A DNA stretch of 64,000 nt from assembly GCA_964437505.1 (NCBI GenBank), contig CAYTGU010000005.1, forward strand, positions 1 to 64,000. Direction: 5' to 3'. Shown piece by piece: positions 22,003 through 31,656 of this stretch. Position 1 is the first letter of the stretch. Each line of letters begins with the position of its first letter. Position numbers and translations under genes: made by a program. Below the pieces are notes generated by a model that saw only the letters and a list, made by a program, of their open reading frames with translations, ran no database searches and had not been told where the DNA came from. This DNA is from JAHJDO01 sp964437505. Its GTDB lineage: Bacteria; JAHJDO01.

Positions 22003-24993
22003 TCAAGCTAAATCTGCGGACTCAATAACTTCTACTTTACCAAATATTCCATAGGGTGCAAACTTATAGTTATCTGTCCATTTTTCTTCATTGCAAAATT
22101 CTCCTGGTCCTGTCCATTGCAGTTTCCCTTTATAGTGAAGCGGACCAAGCATATTTCTCAGGCTTCCTACAAGCTCAAGACTGATTTTGTTAGTGCCTTT
22201 TTTTAGAAGATTTGTAATATCCAGTCCATAAGGCTCCCAGCACAAAAGACCAGCTTGTCTATTGTTTATCTTTATATTTATTACCGTTGCCTTATGCTTA
22301 TTAATCTTGAGTATATATTTCCTGCTTTTTCTCTTATCAACAGATATATCCTGCTTATATGTTATTGCCCCAGGATAAAATGGAAAGCCTTGTTCTACCC
22401 AATCACCTGTTTTGATTGTATCTTTTTGTTTCTCAAGAACAAGATTATTCTTATTAACGCTGAAGTCACCGAGTATATAACAATTTTCTAGCTCAACATC
22501 CTGTCTATATTTCTTTGTCACAACTAGCAGTTCATTTTTGCCTTTTTTTGCATATTTAGCTATTGGGATTAGTTTGAAACTTATATCAATGTACCATTCA
22601 GGGTTTTTATACGTAACCTTTTTGTTATTAACGAAAATATCGAAGTTTTGCGGCTCTTCGATCAACAAATTAATATTATTGACAGAAGCTAGATTTGATA
22701 AGAATTCGAATCTTAGAGAGACCTTTGCATTGTCTAAGTCTTTCATATTCTTGTATGCTTTCCAGAATTGAACACCACTGTTACTCTTTATCTCAGGCAA
22801 TCCAAAACGTTCCCTGATCTGTTCATGGGCTTTCCATACAGGGAGCATTCTGCTCCATTTATTATTATTTATCCTGTATCTACAGAAATCAAGTGTCAGA
22901 GCATTCATATGAGACAACTCGATATCCCACTTGTCCTCTGAAATCGCTACTTTTTGTGTTTCCATTTCCTTTATTTCCACAGCTTTTGGGTTCTTCTTTG
23001 GATTTAATAATAGAAGCAATGAACCTGTTGGATATATACGTTCTTTTGTTTCAGCATATTCTGCAGTATTTGTAGTTCCAACTTCACAGACATCTCCTGT
23101 TTCAGTGTTCCATTTTTCGAAAACTCCTTTCCCTTTCATTCTTATCGTAAGATTAAACCCTTTTCCCCTGTTTGTGTTAACCAAAAAGAGAAATCTCTTT
23201 TTGCCTATTTCTCTGAGCTGATAGATAATGTCTTTTGCGTCGTCCTTATTCTCGCCTGAAATTTGGACTTCCTTTTTCGAGACTTTATCGAGTGTTTTCT
23301 CTATTTTGTGCTTATCGTTATTTATTATCAGGGCATTTTTCTTTAAAAATTCCGTTATCTCATTATCCAGACTTCCGTCCACTCTATCCGGCAGATTTCC
23401 TATGGTTATAATTTTCCCACCTTGTATAGTAAAATCTTTTAACAGTTTAAATGTATTGCTATTCCATGTGATAGAGCAGGGGATAATTACTGCTTTATAT
23501 CCAGCTTCTCCAATTACAAATTTCCCATCTTTTACTTTTCCATATTTCTCGATTATCATCTCATCCCCGTAATCATAATCTCTGTGAATCTCAAGAAGAT
23601 TTTTTGAGAGCTTCAAGAATTCCTTGTCTAATTCGTTCAACGCTTCGGTTCCTTTTGGATGATACACACTCCATGCGCTTCCTATTGGGTGAAGAACTAG
23701 AATATCTCTTATAGCTTTTCCCTGAGACAGGATAAAGCTTAGTCTGCCATAATAATCTTCTACTTTCTTGTAATACTTCCACCATGGAGATTGATAATGG
23801 ATTGAAGCAGGATAATCTCTCTTTCTGCATCCTTTTAAAGAATACAAAGATAGGTGCTGGCATCTGAAGTTTACCCCAAGCGCATACTGCCAATCACCAA
23901 TCCATTTCTGTCCCTCAAAACTAAAATCCCAGCCTGTGCATCCGTAAAGTTCTGATAAAACTCTTTCCCGTCCAAGCTGATTTGCAACAGAAGAACACTG
24001 TTTTACTGTTAGAATTTCCGATATGCTTTCTGTGAGAATATCTATCCCCGGCTGATGCATATACATATAATGTGGCATTGCTGCGCCAATGGCATCGGTT
24101 TGAGACTTCAGACTTAGTTCGGAAAGGTAATGCCCTGTTTGCTGAAGATTGTGCTTTTCGCACCAGTTATAAATATTCTCAGAAAAGCTCTTGAGGAATA
24201 GTTCCGTTGCACATTTCCAATAATTATATCTATGTTTTTTAAAATCTCCAGTTTCATATATTAAAGAAGGCAAATTATCAATAATACTGTAATTACATCT
24301 TGACTTAAAATATTCAGGAAGTTTGTCTGTCCATGGAAGTACAGCTTTTACTTTCTTTGGTTTGATCTCATCAAAACCAGGCCAATGATGATAATTCGGC
24401 TCATCAGTAAAAATACCTGATATTACTTCCCCAAATTTTTCGCCTGCTTCTTTTAAATAAGCTTCATGAGTGCTTTTTATAAACTCCCGAACTGCTTCCT
24501 TACTCATTGTGTCAAGGTATGATGCTCCGTTATACCTTGGGCTGTCAGGAGCGTACTCAAAGGTTACAACTAATAATTTCTTTTTGGCATTTGGTATGGC
24601 CTTTACCAATATCTTTCCTTTAACGTTCTTAACATCTTTTGAAGAAATTTCCCTAAAAACAATTCCTTTATTTCTATATTTTTTGTTTTTTGATGTAACA
24701 ATCCCACCTGCTGCCCCGCTCGGGTACCCGTCCTCATCATAAAGCCATGCGTTCATTCCTGTCTTTTTAGCCTCATCCACACATACTTTTATCATCTTCA
24801 TCCATTCTTTAGACAAATATTCTGTAATAAGCCCAACTCTTGAATGCATGAAAAATCCGCCCATGCCGGACTTTTTCATCTCTCTTATCTGTCTTCTTAA
24901 TTCATTCTCTTCCAGCTTATCATTCCAGCTCCAGAACGGCGCTCCCCGCCAATCCTTGCCTGGATCTTTGAATGTTTTTTGTGTCTGACTCAT
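22003..24993 (-). CDS. Large glycoside hydrolase, GH106-like (candidate alpha-L-rhamnosidase)
   Basis: 996 residues. The N-terminal third (FWSWNDKLEENELRRQI, MGGFFMHSRVGL, AWLYDEDGYPSGAAGG) is characteristic of large bacterial glycosidases grouped with or near GH106 alpha-L-rhamnosidases; later parts hold a GATase-like/Rossmann segment (ITIGNLPDRVDGSL) and C-terminal beta-sandwiches including a galactose-binding-type fold (KHKATVINIKINNRQAG). It would release deoxysugar residues that the other operon genes degrade. There is no signal peptide (starts MSQTQKTFKDPG), so action on imported oligosaccharide or internal glycan is implied. Ribosome site AAAGGGGAA. Specificity is unproven. Confidence 0.65.
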   Translation of the reverse strand: MSQTQKTFKDPGKDWRGAPFWSWNDKLEENELRRQIREMKKSGMGGFFMHSRVGLITEYLSKEWMKMIKVCVDEAKKTGMNAWLYDEDGYPSGAAGGIVTSKNKKYRNKGIVFREISSKDVKNVKGKILVKAIPNAKKKLLVVTFEYAPDSPRYNGASYLDTMSKEAVREFIKSTHEAYLKEAGEKFGEVISGIFTDEPNYHHWPGFDEIKPKKVKAVLPWTDKLPEYFKSRCNYSIIDNLPSLIYETGDFKKHRYNYWKCATELFLKSFSENIYNWCEKHNLQQTGHYLSELSLKSQTDAIGAAMPHYMYMHQPGIDILTESISEILTVKQCSSVANQLGRERVLSELYGCTGWDFSFEGQKWIGDWQYALGVNFRCQHLSLYSLKGCRKRDYPASIHYQSPWWKYYKKVEDYYGRLSFILSQGKAIRDILVLHPIGSAWSVYHPKGTEALNELDKEFLKLSKNLLEIHRDYDYGDEMIIEKYGKVKDGKFVIGEAGYKAVIIPCSITWNSNTFKLLKDFTIQGGKIITIGNLPDRVDGSLDNEITEFLKKNALIINNDKHKIEKTLDKVSKKEVQISGENKDDAKDIIYQLREIGKKRFLFLVNTNRGKGFNLTIRMKGKGVFEKWNTETGDVCEVGTTNTAEYAETKERIYPTGSLLLLLNPKKNPKAVEIKEMETQKVAISEDKWDIELSHMNALTLDFCRYRINNNKWSRMLPVWKAHEQIRERFGLPEIKSNSGVQFWKAYKNMKDLDNAKVSLRFEFLSNLASVNNINLLIEEPQNFDIFVNNKKVTYKNPEWYIDISFKLIPIAKYAKKGKNELLVVTKKYRQDVELENCYILGDFSVNKNNLVLEKQKDTIKTGDWVEQGFPFYPGAITYKQDISVDKRKSRKYILKINKHKATVINIKINNRQAGLLCWEPYGLDITNLLKKGTNKISLELVGSLRNMLGPLHYKGKLQWTGPGEFCNEEKWTDNYKFAPYGIFGKVEVIESADLA

Positions 24994-25103
24994 AAATTTT
25001 CCCCTTTTCAGTGTTTTATTATTTCTTTGTGTCTTTACCGTACTGATTATAATTCATGTTGAAAAAACAAGCTATAAGGATTTTAAGAAAAACTAGGAGG
25101 GTT

Positions 25104-25188
25104 TTAGAATTTTCTGTATTCTCTGGGGGAGGTTTTTGTGGATTCTTTAAATATCTTTGTCATAATTTTCTTCAACGTATCTTATAAC
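25104..25188 (-). pseudogene. Remnant of an AraC-family regulator
   Basis: In the gap between the aldolase and glycosidase genes, two pieces of an AraC-type C-terminus can be read on the - strand in different frames: VIRYVEENYDKDI (25188-25150, then a stop) and FKESTKTSPREYRKF (25151-25107, stop at 25104). The first matches the beginning and the second the end of the AraC helix-turn-helix domain; the roughly 60 residues between are gone. The remnant overlaps the end of the aldolase gene by a few bases. Confidence 0.6.
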
Positions 25189-25853
25189 TCTGAAACAAGT
25201 TTTTCTTTTAACAGCATTTTTCTATACGATTCAGCTTCCATATTGTTGATCTGTTCAGATTGGTTTTTTGTAAAGAATTTCATTTTACCAAGCGATTTTG
25301 CTGCTACGAATGTCTTGCAGGCATCTTCAATGAGAAGAGTTCTATAATAAGCCTCCTTTAAATTTGATCCAACAGTCAAAAGACCGTGATTGCACATTAG
25401 AACAGCGTTGTGTTTTTTTATAACATTTTTCACTTCTTCTGCCAGTTCTATTCCTCCCGGGAGTACATATTTTATAGTGGGAACATCACCTACCAGTGCG
25501 GCAAGATCCGGGGAGAAAGGCTTGAGTGTTATCTCTTGCATTCCAACTGCAGTAGCAATAGGAGCGTGAGTGTGAATTACAGCAGTTATATCTTTCCTTT
25601 CAAGATAACAACCTAAATGCATAGCGATTTCGCATGTCGGCTTTTTGTTTCCACATACAATATCTCCCGTTTTCAAATCAACTCCTATATAATCTGATGT
25701 TTTTGCTTCTTCAAAGCAAATGCCGCTGGCTTTCATATAAACAATATTGTCAACTCGCGCGCTTATATTACCGCCCGGACCAACAACCAGTTCCTTGTCA
25801 GCAATCTTTTTACCTATTTCTACCAACTGTTTTCTAATTTCAATATTTTCCAT
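25182..25853 (-). CDS. Class II sugar-phosphate aldolase (L-fuculose/L-rhamnulose-phosphate type)
   Basis: 223 residues, the length of FucA-type enzymes. Features: GNISARVD near the start, VIHTHAPIATAVG with the zinc His pair, CNHGLLTVG with the third His, and the Glu in EIAMHLG region. The enzyme splits a ketose-1-phosphate to dihydroxyacetone phosphate and lactaldehyde. With the rhamnulokinase in the same operon, rhamnulose-1-phosphate or fuculose-1-phosphate is the likely substrate; sequence alone cannot choose. Three nt separate it from the upstream PHP-domain gene. Confidence 0.85.
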   Translation of the reverse strand: MENIEIRKQLVEIGKKIADKELVVGPGGNISARVDNIVYMKASGICFEEAKTSDYIGVDLKTGDIVCGNKKPTCEIAMHLGCYLERKDITAVIHTHAPIATAVGMQEITLKPFSPDLAALVGDVPTIKYVLPGGIELAEEVKNVIKKHNAVLMCNHGLLTVGSNLKEAYYRTLLIEDACKTFVAAKSLGKMKFFTKNQSEQINNMEAESYRKMLLKEKLVSEL

Positions 25854-25856
25854 TTC

Positions 25857-27041
25857 CTATTTCCCTTTCTCCATTTGTCTCAATGTATGATTTTGTAAAA
25901 AATATGCTCCATCCATAAATGTTTTTCTGATAGGGGTTAATTCTTCAGAGTCAAAGTCATCAACAAGTTTTTGTCCAAACTTGTTCATTTCCGTTCCTGC
26001 TATTATCGGAAGATTAAATTTTTTTGCAATTTCTACTGCTTTGTAGAGATTTTTTACTTTAATTCTTTTTTCCTCTTTGTCCTTTATATTGTAGTTTCTG
26101 TCAGGGATTATGTTCATCATTGAAATCCCCTTACCGATCAATAGATTAAGTAATTCCTCCAGATTTTTCTCTCCATCAGAAAGTCCGTTAAGCCATGTTG
26201 CACACGGAATTCCGCCTAATTCTATTATCATCTTATTTACCGTTTGAATCTCAGGAAAGGTCGATGAATCCGGCTTTATATATGCGATACCCTCGTTTTT
26301 CATAAACTTTGAACGAATTATTTCGCACAGAACATAAGGATTATCCCAACTGCTATTGATATCCTCTTCCTGCACTGAAAGTTTTGATCTCCAATATTTG
26401 ATGAAGCTTGCAGAGTTTTTAAAAACATCTTTTGATTTATTATAAAAAGCTCTTAGGATGTGTCTTTCCGTGACGTTGTCGTTAGGAGTGAGGGGAATAA
26501 CGTCTGTATCATATTCAATTCCGATATCGCTCAAATGATCATTTAATATATCCACCATTTTTCTGGTTCGCAGATGTGCTCGGTGAGACATCTCTTTTAA
26601 TATTTTATTAGCAAGGGATTCAGTAGAGGGAAGTTTCGTAAATCCCGTCCCCATCAAGTAGTAGACTCCAGGTTCTCCGGGTGAATTTATCTCTTTATCT
26701 TTAAGTTCAGGAATGAAAACTCTGGTTTCTATGCCAACAGAAGCTTTTAGATTTAACAAGTCAGCTGCATAAAACAGCTCTTCAATTCCGTCCAAAACGT
26801 CAAAATCTACTACTTGGCATAACTTAATGCCATTTTTTTTGCACAACCATGCTATCTTTATTGGCGAATAGCCATATCCGTTAAATGAAAAAAAACTGTG
26901 ACAATGCATGTTTGAAATTTCTTTTTCCTTTAACCACTTGACTTTACCCTTTTTTTTGAGCTTAATAAGTTCCAAGAGAGCGTTTTTTCTTATGTCTTTA
27001 TCAAAGTTATCAAGATTGGTTTCCAACAGCTCTATCATCAT
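25857..27041 (-). CDS. PHP-domain metal-dependent hydrolase-like protein
   Basis: 394 residues. The H-x-H motif NMHCHSFFSFNGYG (His46, His48), VVDFDVLDG after it, and further acidic/His positions (GTEMNKF near the end) mark the polymerase-and-histidinol-phosphatase (PHP) fold. Family members are phosphoesterases. Residues 130-260 form a family-specific insert with no recognised motif. Coding start overlaps the dehydrogenase gene end by 4 nt, so it belongs to the deoxysugar operon; a phosphatase role on a pathway intermediate is possible but inferred. Confidence 0.65.
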   Translation of the reverse strand: MMIELLETNLDNFDKDIRKNALLELIKLKKKGKVKWLKEKEISNMHCHSFFSFNGYGYSPIKIAWLCKKNGIKLCQVVDFDVLDGIEELFYAADLLNLKASVGIETRVFIPELKDKEINSPGEPGVYYLMGTGFTKLPSTESLANKILKEMSHRAHLRTRKMVDILNDHLSDIGIEYDTDVIPLTPNDNVTERHILRAFYNKSKDVFKNSASFIKYWRSKLSVQEEDINSSWDNPYVLCEIIRSKFMKNEGIAYIKPDSSTFPEIQTVNKMIIELGGIPCATWLNGLSDGEKNLEELLNLLIGKGISMMNIIPDRNYNIKDKEEKRIKVKNLYKAVEIAKKFNLPIIAGTEMNKFGQKLVDDFDSEELTPIRKTFMDGAYFLQNHTLRQMEKGK

Positions 27042-27832
27042 CTCATTTCCTGTCCGCCGGTTACATTTATTGCCTGACCAGTCATGTAAGAGGCTTCATC
27101 ACTTGCCAAAAAAGCTACTACATTGATAACATCGTCATAGGTGCAGCCTCTTGCTAACGGAACTTGTTCTATATATTTTTCCCTTACCTCTTCCTTTGAA
27201 ATACCCCATTTTTTTGAATATTGCTCAAAGAGACTGTTTTTCCATAAAGGAGAATCAAGAAAATTTCCGGGACAAACTGAATTAACTCTTATGCCATATG
27301 GAGCAAGATCCAGAGCAATACTTTGAGTTAGTCCTATGCCTCCAAATTTAGATGCAGCGTATGCAGAATTTTTAAAACTGCCTTTTTTACCTGATTTAGA
27401 GTTAATTTGTATAATCGTACCCTTCTTTTGTCTTTTCATCATCTTTGCTGCTTCACGTGCACATAAGAAATACCCAATGAGGTTTACATCAATCACTTTT
27501 TTCCATTCATTGAGCGGAAATTCTGTTATTTCCTTTGCGATAAGAATTCCAGCATTACTGACTAATATATCTAGATTCTTAAATTCTTTCTCAATCTTTT
27601 CAAACATACTGATTACCTGAGCTTCTTGTGTTACATCTACCTCTATAGCAACTGCTTTAATTTTGTATTTTTCCTCTATCTCTTTAGCTACTTTTCTTGC
27701 ATTTCTTTCTGATATATCTGCAACTGCTACCTGACATCTCTCTTTTGCAAAATATTCTGCTATTGCCTCTCCGAATCCTTGTCCTGCACCAGTTACTAAA
27801 ACCGTTTTGCCCTTCAAACCAGGTTGTAACAT
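27038..27832 (-). CDS. Short-chain dehydrogenase, SrlD-like
   Basis: 264 residues. SDR motifs: TGAGQGFGEAIAE at residues about 15-27, NAGIL, and the catalytic SAYAASKFGG (Tyr-x3-Lys). The C-terminal GNFLDSPLWKNS and QVPLARGCTYDDVINVVAFLASDEASYMTGQ pattern is close to sorbitol-6-phosphate 2-dehydrogenase (SrlD). An NAD(P)-linked redox step on a sugar or polyol phosphate is expected. Four-nt overlap with the PHP gene. Confidence 0.85.
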   Translation of the reverse strand: MLQPGLKGKTVLVTGAGQGFGEAIAEYFAKERCQVAVADISERNARKVAKEIEEKYKIKAVAIEVDVTQEAQVISMFEKIEKEFKNLDILVSNAGILIAKEITEFPLNEWKKVIDVNLIGYFLCAREAAKMMKRQKKGTIIQINSKSGKKGSFKNSAYAASKFGGIGLTQSIALDLAPYGIRVNSVCPGNFLDSPLWKNSLFEQYSKKWGISKEEVREKYIEQVPLARGCTYDDVINVVAFLASDEASYMTGQAINVTGGQEMR

Positions 27833-27860
27833 TTTATGGAATCTCCTCTTATTTGTATTT

Positions 27861-28967
27861 TTATGGTTTTATAACCACTTTTAAAGCGTTTCCTTTTTTA
27901 TCTAGCATTTTTTCCATCGCTTCAACTATGTTTTCTAAAGAAAATATATGTGTAACTATTTTATCCATAACTAGTTTTTTGCTAACAATTAGTTTTAAAG
28001 CTTCTTCAAATTGTGATTTATGTGAAGCAAAAGCTCCGTAAATAGAAACTTCTTTGTAATGAATTATGTTCCCGTCCAATTTTAAAATAGAATTCTGTTT
28101 CGGGAATCCGGCAAAAAAGCTCAATCTTCCTTTCATAGCCATTGCACCTAAAAAATCCTCTGCTACTTTGCTAACAGAGCATGCAACTATTCCAACGTCA
28201 ACCCCTTCGCCCTTAGTGATTTCTGATATACTCTGTACTAAATCAGCATCTTTAGTGGCAATATAATGGTCAAATCCAAATTCTTTTGCTTTTGTAAGCC
28301 TCTCTTCAGAATATTCAGCCAGTATAACCTTTGCTCCCTTAGCTTTTGCCAGTAGACAATGCATCAAGCCAATAGGTCCTGCTCCTACTACGGCAACGTA
28401 CTCACCTCTTTTAATGTTTAGATAATTCTGCCCGTTTATTGCGCACGAAAGCGGTTCAATCATTGCCAGATATTCATCGGAAATAGGCGCATCGCTTAGG
28501 ACAGGGATTATAACACCCTGTTTTACAGCACGGTCCTGAACTAATATGTATTCGGCAAAGCCTCCGGGATAATAATATCCAATAGGTTTGTTATTAGCGC
28601 ACATATTATAATTACCTTCTCTGCAAGGTCTACACTCTTTCTTTTGGCAGCCTACTGAAGTTACCATGATTACTTTGCTTCCAATCTCGTATTCCCGATT
28701 TTTGACTTCAGAACCAATTTCTTCTACGATTCCTACGATTTCATGTCCTATGATAAATTTGCCCTCGCCATATCCTCGAATTTGGGGAACGGATCCTTTA
28801 GTAGCGTCCTTTGTGCCTTCATACATTCTCCCGTCTGTTCCACAAACAGCGCAAGCGGTAACTTTTATAAGCACGTCGTTCTCTTTACAATTCGGCTTTG
28901 GAACGTTTTCAGTTCCCATATGTTTAGGTCTGTCCGTGTATAAAAAAGCGGCTTTCATTTCTTGCAT
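27861..28967 (-). CDS. Zinc-dependent dehydrogenase (MDR family), sugar-phosphate dehydrogenase-like
   Basis: 368 residues. Zinc site in TACAVCGTDGRMY and IIGHEIVG; structural cysteines in CQKKECRPCREGNYNMC; nucleotide fold VVGAGPIGLMHCLLAKAKGA. Resembles the alcohol dehydrogenases paired with SrlD-like enzymes in hexitol/sorbose-phosphate pathways. It is a second MDR in the operon, distinct from the one at 19774. Partner by context: the adjacent SrlD-like gene, 28 nt downstream. Confidence 0.8.
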   Translation of the reverse strand: MQEMKAAFLYTDRPKHMGTENVPKPNCKENDVLIKVTACAVCGTDGRMYEGTKDATKGSVPQIRGYGEGKFIIGHEIVGIVEEIGSEVKNREYEIGSKVIMVTSVGCQKKECRPCREGNYNMCANNKPIGYYYPGGFAEYILVQDRAVKQGVIIPVLSDAPISDEYLAMIEPLSCAINGQNYLNIKRGEYVAVVGAGPIGLMHCLLAKAKGAKVILAEYSEERLTKAKEFGFDHYIATKDADLVQSISEITKGEGVDVGIVACSVSKVAEDFLGAMAMKGRLSFFAGFPKQNSILKLDGNIIHYKEVSIYGAFASHKSQFEEALKLIVSKKLVMDKIVTHIFSLENIVEAMEKMLDKKGNALKVVIKP

Positions 28968-28982
28968 TTAGTTTCTCCTGAT

Positions 28983-30458
28983 TTAGTTTTTTAATTTATG
29001 GTTTTTGTATCTTTTATAAGCTTCTTCCCAGATATCTGTTTGTTCAGGTTCATATCTGATGAGTTCAAACGAGTTTCGAACAATTTCTCTTGCCTGTTTA
29101 ACGGATGAAAGCTCACCCGTTGCAATGGCCTGTATCAAAATATTGCCGATTGCAGTTGCTTCAACAGGTCCGGCAATAACTGGTTTTTGAGTTGCATTTG
29201 CGGTAAGTTGGCATAAAAGCTTATTTTGTATTCCTCCTCCGACAATGTGGAGTACATCTATTTTTCGCTTTCGCATTTCTTCGAGTTTTTCAAGAACCTG
29301 ACGATATTTAAATGCCAGACTTTCAAGAATACAGCGCAGGATACTTCCCCTATCAGATGGAACTTTTTGATTTGTTTTGCGACAGTAATTCTGAATTTTT
29401 TCCGGCATGTTGCCAGGCTTTAAAAAAGCTGTGTCTTCAGGATCTATAAAACAGAAAAACGCTTCTGCCTTTTCTGCTTGTTTTGTTAAATCAGGGTAGG
29501 AAAGTTTTATATTTTGCGATTCCCAGCTTCTTTTGCATTCCTGAACCAGCCAGAGTCCCATGATATTTTTTAGGAAACGAAATGTATTGTTTACGCCTCC
29601 TTCATTAGTGAAATTATTTTTTAATACTTCCTGATTTATCAATGGACTGCTTATTTCGCATCCCATTAAAGACCACGTGCCGGAACTTAAAAATGCCCAG
29701 TTATTTCCTTCAGCTGGAACAGCCGCAACTGCTGCTGCTGTATCATGCGATGCTGTAGCAATGACAGGTATTTGAGGTATTCCCAGTTCTTTAGCTATGA
29801 ACGGTAGGAGCTTTCCTGTGACAGTTCCTGGATTTACAACCTGCGGCATTATTTCACAAGGAATGTTTAAATTTTTTAGAATTTCATTACTCCATCCATT
29901 CTTGCGCGGATCATAACACTGAGTGGTAGTAGCCAAGGTAAACTCTGCTGCTTTTTCTCCAGAGAAGAAGTAACTAAACAGGGCCGCTATCGGCAGGAGA
30001 CAATCCGCCGATTTAAGAAGGTAGGGCTGATTTATTTTCATCCATAGTAGTTGGAAAAGTGTATTTATTTGCATGAATTGAACGCCTGTTTTTTCAAATA
30101 CTTCTTCCCGCGGAACTTTTTTGAAACATTCTTCCATCATTCCATCAGTCCGACTGTCCCTGTAATGCAGAGGATTTTCTAATAGATGGTTATTTTTATC
30201 AATGAGCCCGAAATCTACGCCCCAGCTATCGAATGCAATTGCGGCGATTTCAGACTTGTTGCACTTTTGCAATCCTTTTTTTATCTCATTAAAAAAGTTT
30301 ATGGAGTCCCAGTAGAGAATGTTATTAAATCTTGTACCTCCTGTAGTAAATCTATGTTTCTCTTCAAGGACTATTTTCTTCCCATCAAATTTGCCAAGTA
30401 TTAATCGTCCACTTTCTGCGCCTAGATCAACAGCTATGTAATTTTTGCTTTTTCCCAC
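28983..30458 (-). CDS. rhaB: Rhamnulokinase
   Basis: 491 residues, FGGY carbohydrate kinase. AVDLGAESGRLILG at the N-terminus (phosphate 1 motif), AFDSWGVDFGLID, the ASHDTAAAVAAVP segment, SSGTWSLMG, and the C-terminal HIVGGGIQNKLLCQLTANA adenosine-binding motif match RhaB. It phosphorylates L-rhamnulose at O-1. First gene of the - strand operon (start GTG at 30458, ribosome site AAGGAA). This gene is the clearest pointer to L-rhamnose or a close 6-deoxysugar as the operon's substrate. Confidence 0.9.
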   Translation of the reverse strand: MGKSKNYIAVDLGAESGRLILGKFDGKKIVLEEKHRFTTGGTRFNNILYWDSINFFNEIKKGLQKCNKSEIAAIAFDSWGVDFGLIDKNNHLLENPLHYRDSRTDGMMEECFKKVPREEVFEKTGVQFMQINTLFQLLWMKINQPYLLKSADCLLPIAALFSYFFSGEKAAEFTLATTTQCYDPRKNGWSNEILKNLNIPCEIMPQVVNPGTVTGKLLPFIAKELGIPQIPVIATASHDTAAAVAAVPAEGNNWAFLSSGTWSLMGCEISSPLINQEVLKNNFTNEGGVNNTFRFLKNIMGLWLVQECKRSWESQNIKLSYPDLTKQAEKAEAFFCFIDPEDTAFLKPGNMPEKIQNYCRKTNQKVPSDRGSILRCILESLAFKYRQVLEKLEEMRKRKIDVLHIVGGGIQNKLLCQLTANATQKPVIAGPVEATAIGNILIQAIATGELSSVKQAREIVRNSFELIRYEPEQTDIWEEAYKRYKNHKLKN

Positions 30459-30567
30459 AGTAAATTCCTTATCATTCAGACTCTGGCAACATTATGCCAT
30501 AATTCTTTATTTATTTAAAACAAAATTTATGATATTCTTGCGTTATTGAAAGTGAGGGACATGGGTT
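30459..30567. promoter_or_regulatory. Divergent promoter region rhaB / mannose-1-P guanylyltransferase
   Basis: 109 bp between divergent genes. On the - strand GGCATAATG (about 30489-30497) is a -10-like box in front of rhaB; on the + strand TATGATATT (about 30528-30536) is a -10-like box, with GAGGG as ribosome site for the gene at 30568. No clear operator palindrome was found. Confidence 0.4.
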
Positions 30568-31656
30568 ATGTTGAATGTTGTTATTATGGCAGGTGGAAAA
30601 GGGGAAAGATTTTGGCCAAAGAGTAGAGAAAAAAGCCCTAAACAGCTATTGTCAATAGGTTCAAAAAATACCATGCTTCAGGAAACAGTAAAAAGAGCGC
30701 AAGCTCTAACTTCTTCAGAAAATATTTTTATAGTTACACGGGCTGAGTTGGAGGGTGAGATAATTAAGCAGATTTCTCCTATTCCAAAAGAAAATATTAT
30801 AAATGAACCGTTTGGTAGAAATACTGCAGCTGCAATAGGTCTTGCAAATATAGTTATTCAGAAGAGAGATAGTATTTCAAGAGATAAAAGTTCCATTATG
30901 GTTGTGTTGCCGGCTGACCATATCATAAAAGACGTCAGACAATTTAAAAAGACAATAGCTGTTGCCTCTATAGCGGCTGAAGAAGGACATCTTGTTACAA
31001 TAGGTATAAAACCAAACTATCCTGAAACTGGTTACGGATATATTCATAGGGGGAACAAGGTATCTAGTGATATACAGGGTGTTTTTAAAGTGAAAGAATT
31101 TAGAGAAAAGCCTGATTTGAAAACTGCAGAAGAGTTTTTAAAAAAAGGGGAGTATTATTGGAACAGCGGTATGTTTGTATGGACAGGGAAAGAAATAGAA
31201 AAAGCATTTAAAAAGTATATGCCTAAACTTTCTCACGCTCTAAAGGTTATAGACAATTCTCTTTCATCTTCGTACCTGGATAAAGTTATAAAAGAGGAGT
31301 ATGAGAAACTGGAGAAGGTCTCAATTGATTATGGAGTTATGGAGAAGGCAGAGAATGTAAGCGTTATAGAGGGGCTTTTTGACTGGAATGATGTGGGCTC
31401 ATGGCTAGCTCTGGAGAAAGTTTATAAAAAAGATGATAATAATAATATCGTTGTGGGAGATTATGTAGGCATTGATACAACTGATTGCATATTAATAGGG
31501 GATAAGAGTCCAATAACTACTATGGGTGTTTCGGATTTGATTATTGTAAACACAGGAGATGTTGTACTTGTCTGCAAGAAAACAGAGGCTCAGAAAGTGA
31601 AAGAATTATTGAAACATATTAAGAAGAATAAAAAACTTTCCAAACTAGTTAAATAA
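30568..31656 (+). CDS. Mannose-1-phosphate guanylyltransferase
   Basis: 362 residues, single-domain form without the phosphomannose isomerase extension. Signature AGGKGERFWPKSREKSPKQLL at residues 8-28 binds GTP; later LPADHII, FREKPDLKTAEEFL and WNSGMFVW are typical. It makes GDP-mannose, precursor of GDP-fucose/GDP-rhamnose and glycans. Directly followed (0 nt) by the antiporter gene. A second in-frame ATG-like context exists 8 nt upstream but in another frame. Confidence 0.92.
   Translation: MLNVVIMAGGKGERFWPKSREKSPKQLLSIGSKNTMLQETVKRAQALTSSENIFIVTRAELEGEIIKQISPIPKENIINEPFGRNTAAAIGLANIVIQKRDSISRDKSSIMVVLPADHIIKDVRQFKKTIAVASIAAEEGHLVTIGIKPNYPETGYGYIHRGNKVSSDIQGVFKVKEFREKPDLKTAEEFLKKGEYYWNSGMFVWTGKEIEKAFKKYMPKLSHALKVIDNSLSSSYLDKVIKEEYEKLEKVSIDYGVMEKAENVSVIEGLFDWNDVGSWLALEKVYKKDDNNNIVVGDYVGIDTTDCILIGDKSPITTMGVSDLIIVNTGDVVLVCKKTEAQKVKELLKHIKKNKKLSKLVK

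Noticed and set aside
22893..23572. Several + strand frames opposite the glycosidase
   Set aside because: Antisense shadows of a long coding frame; no motifs.
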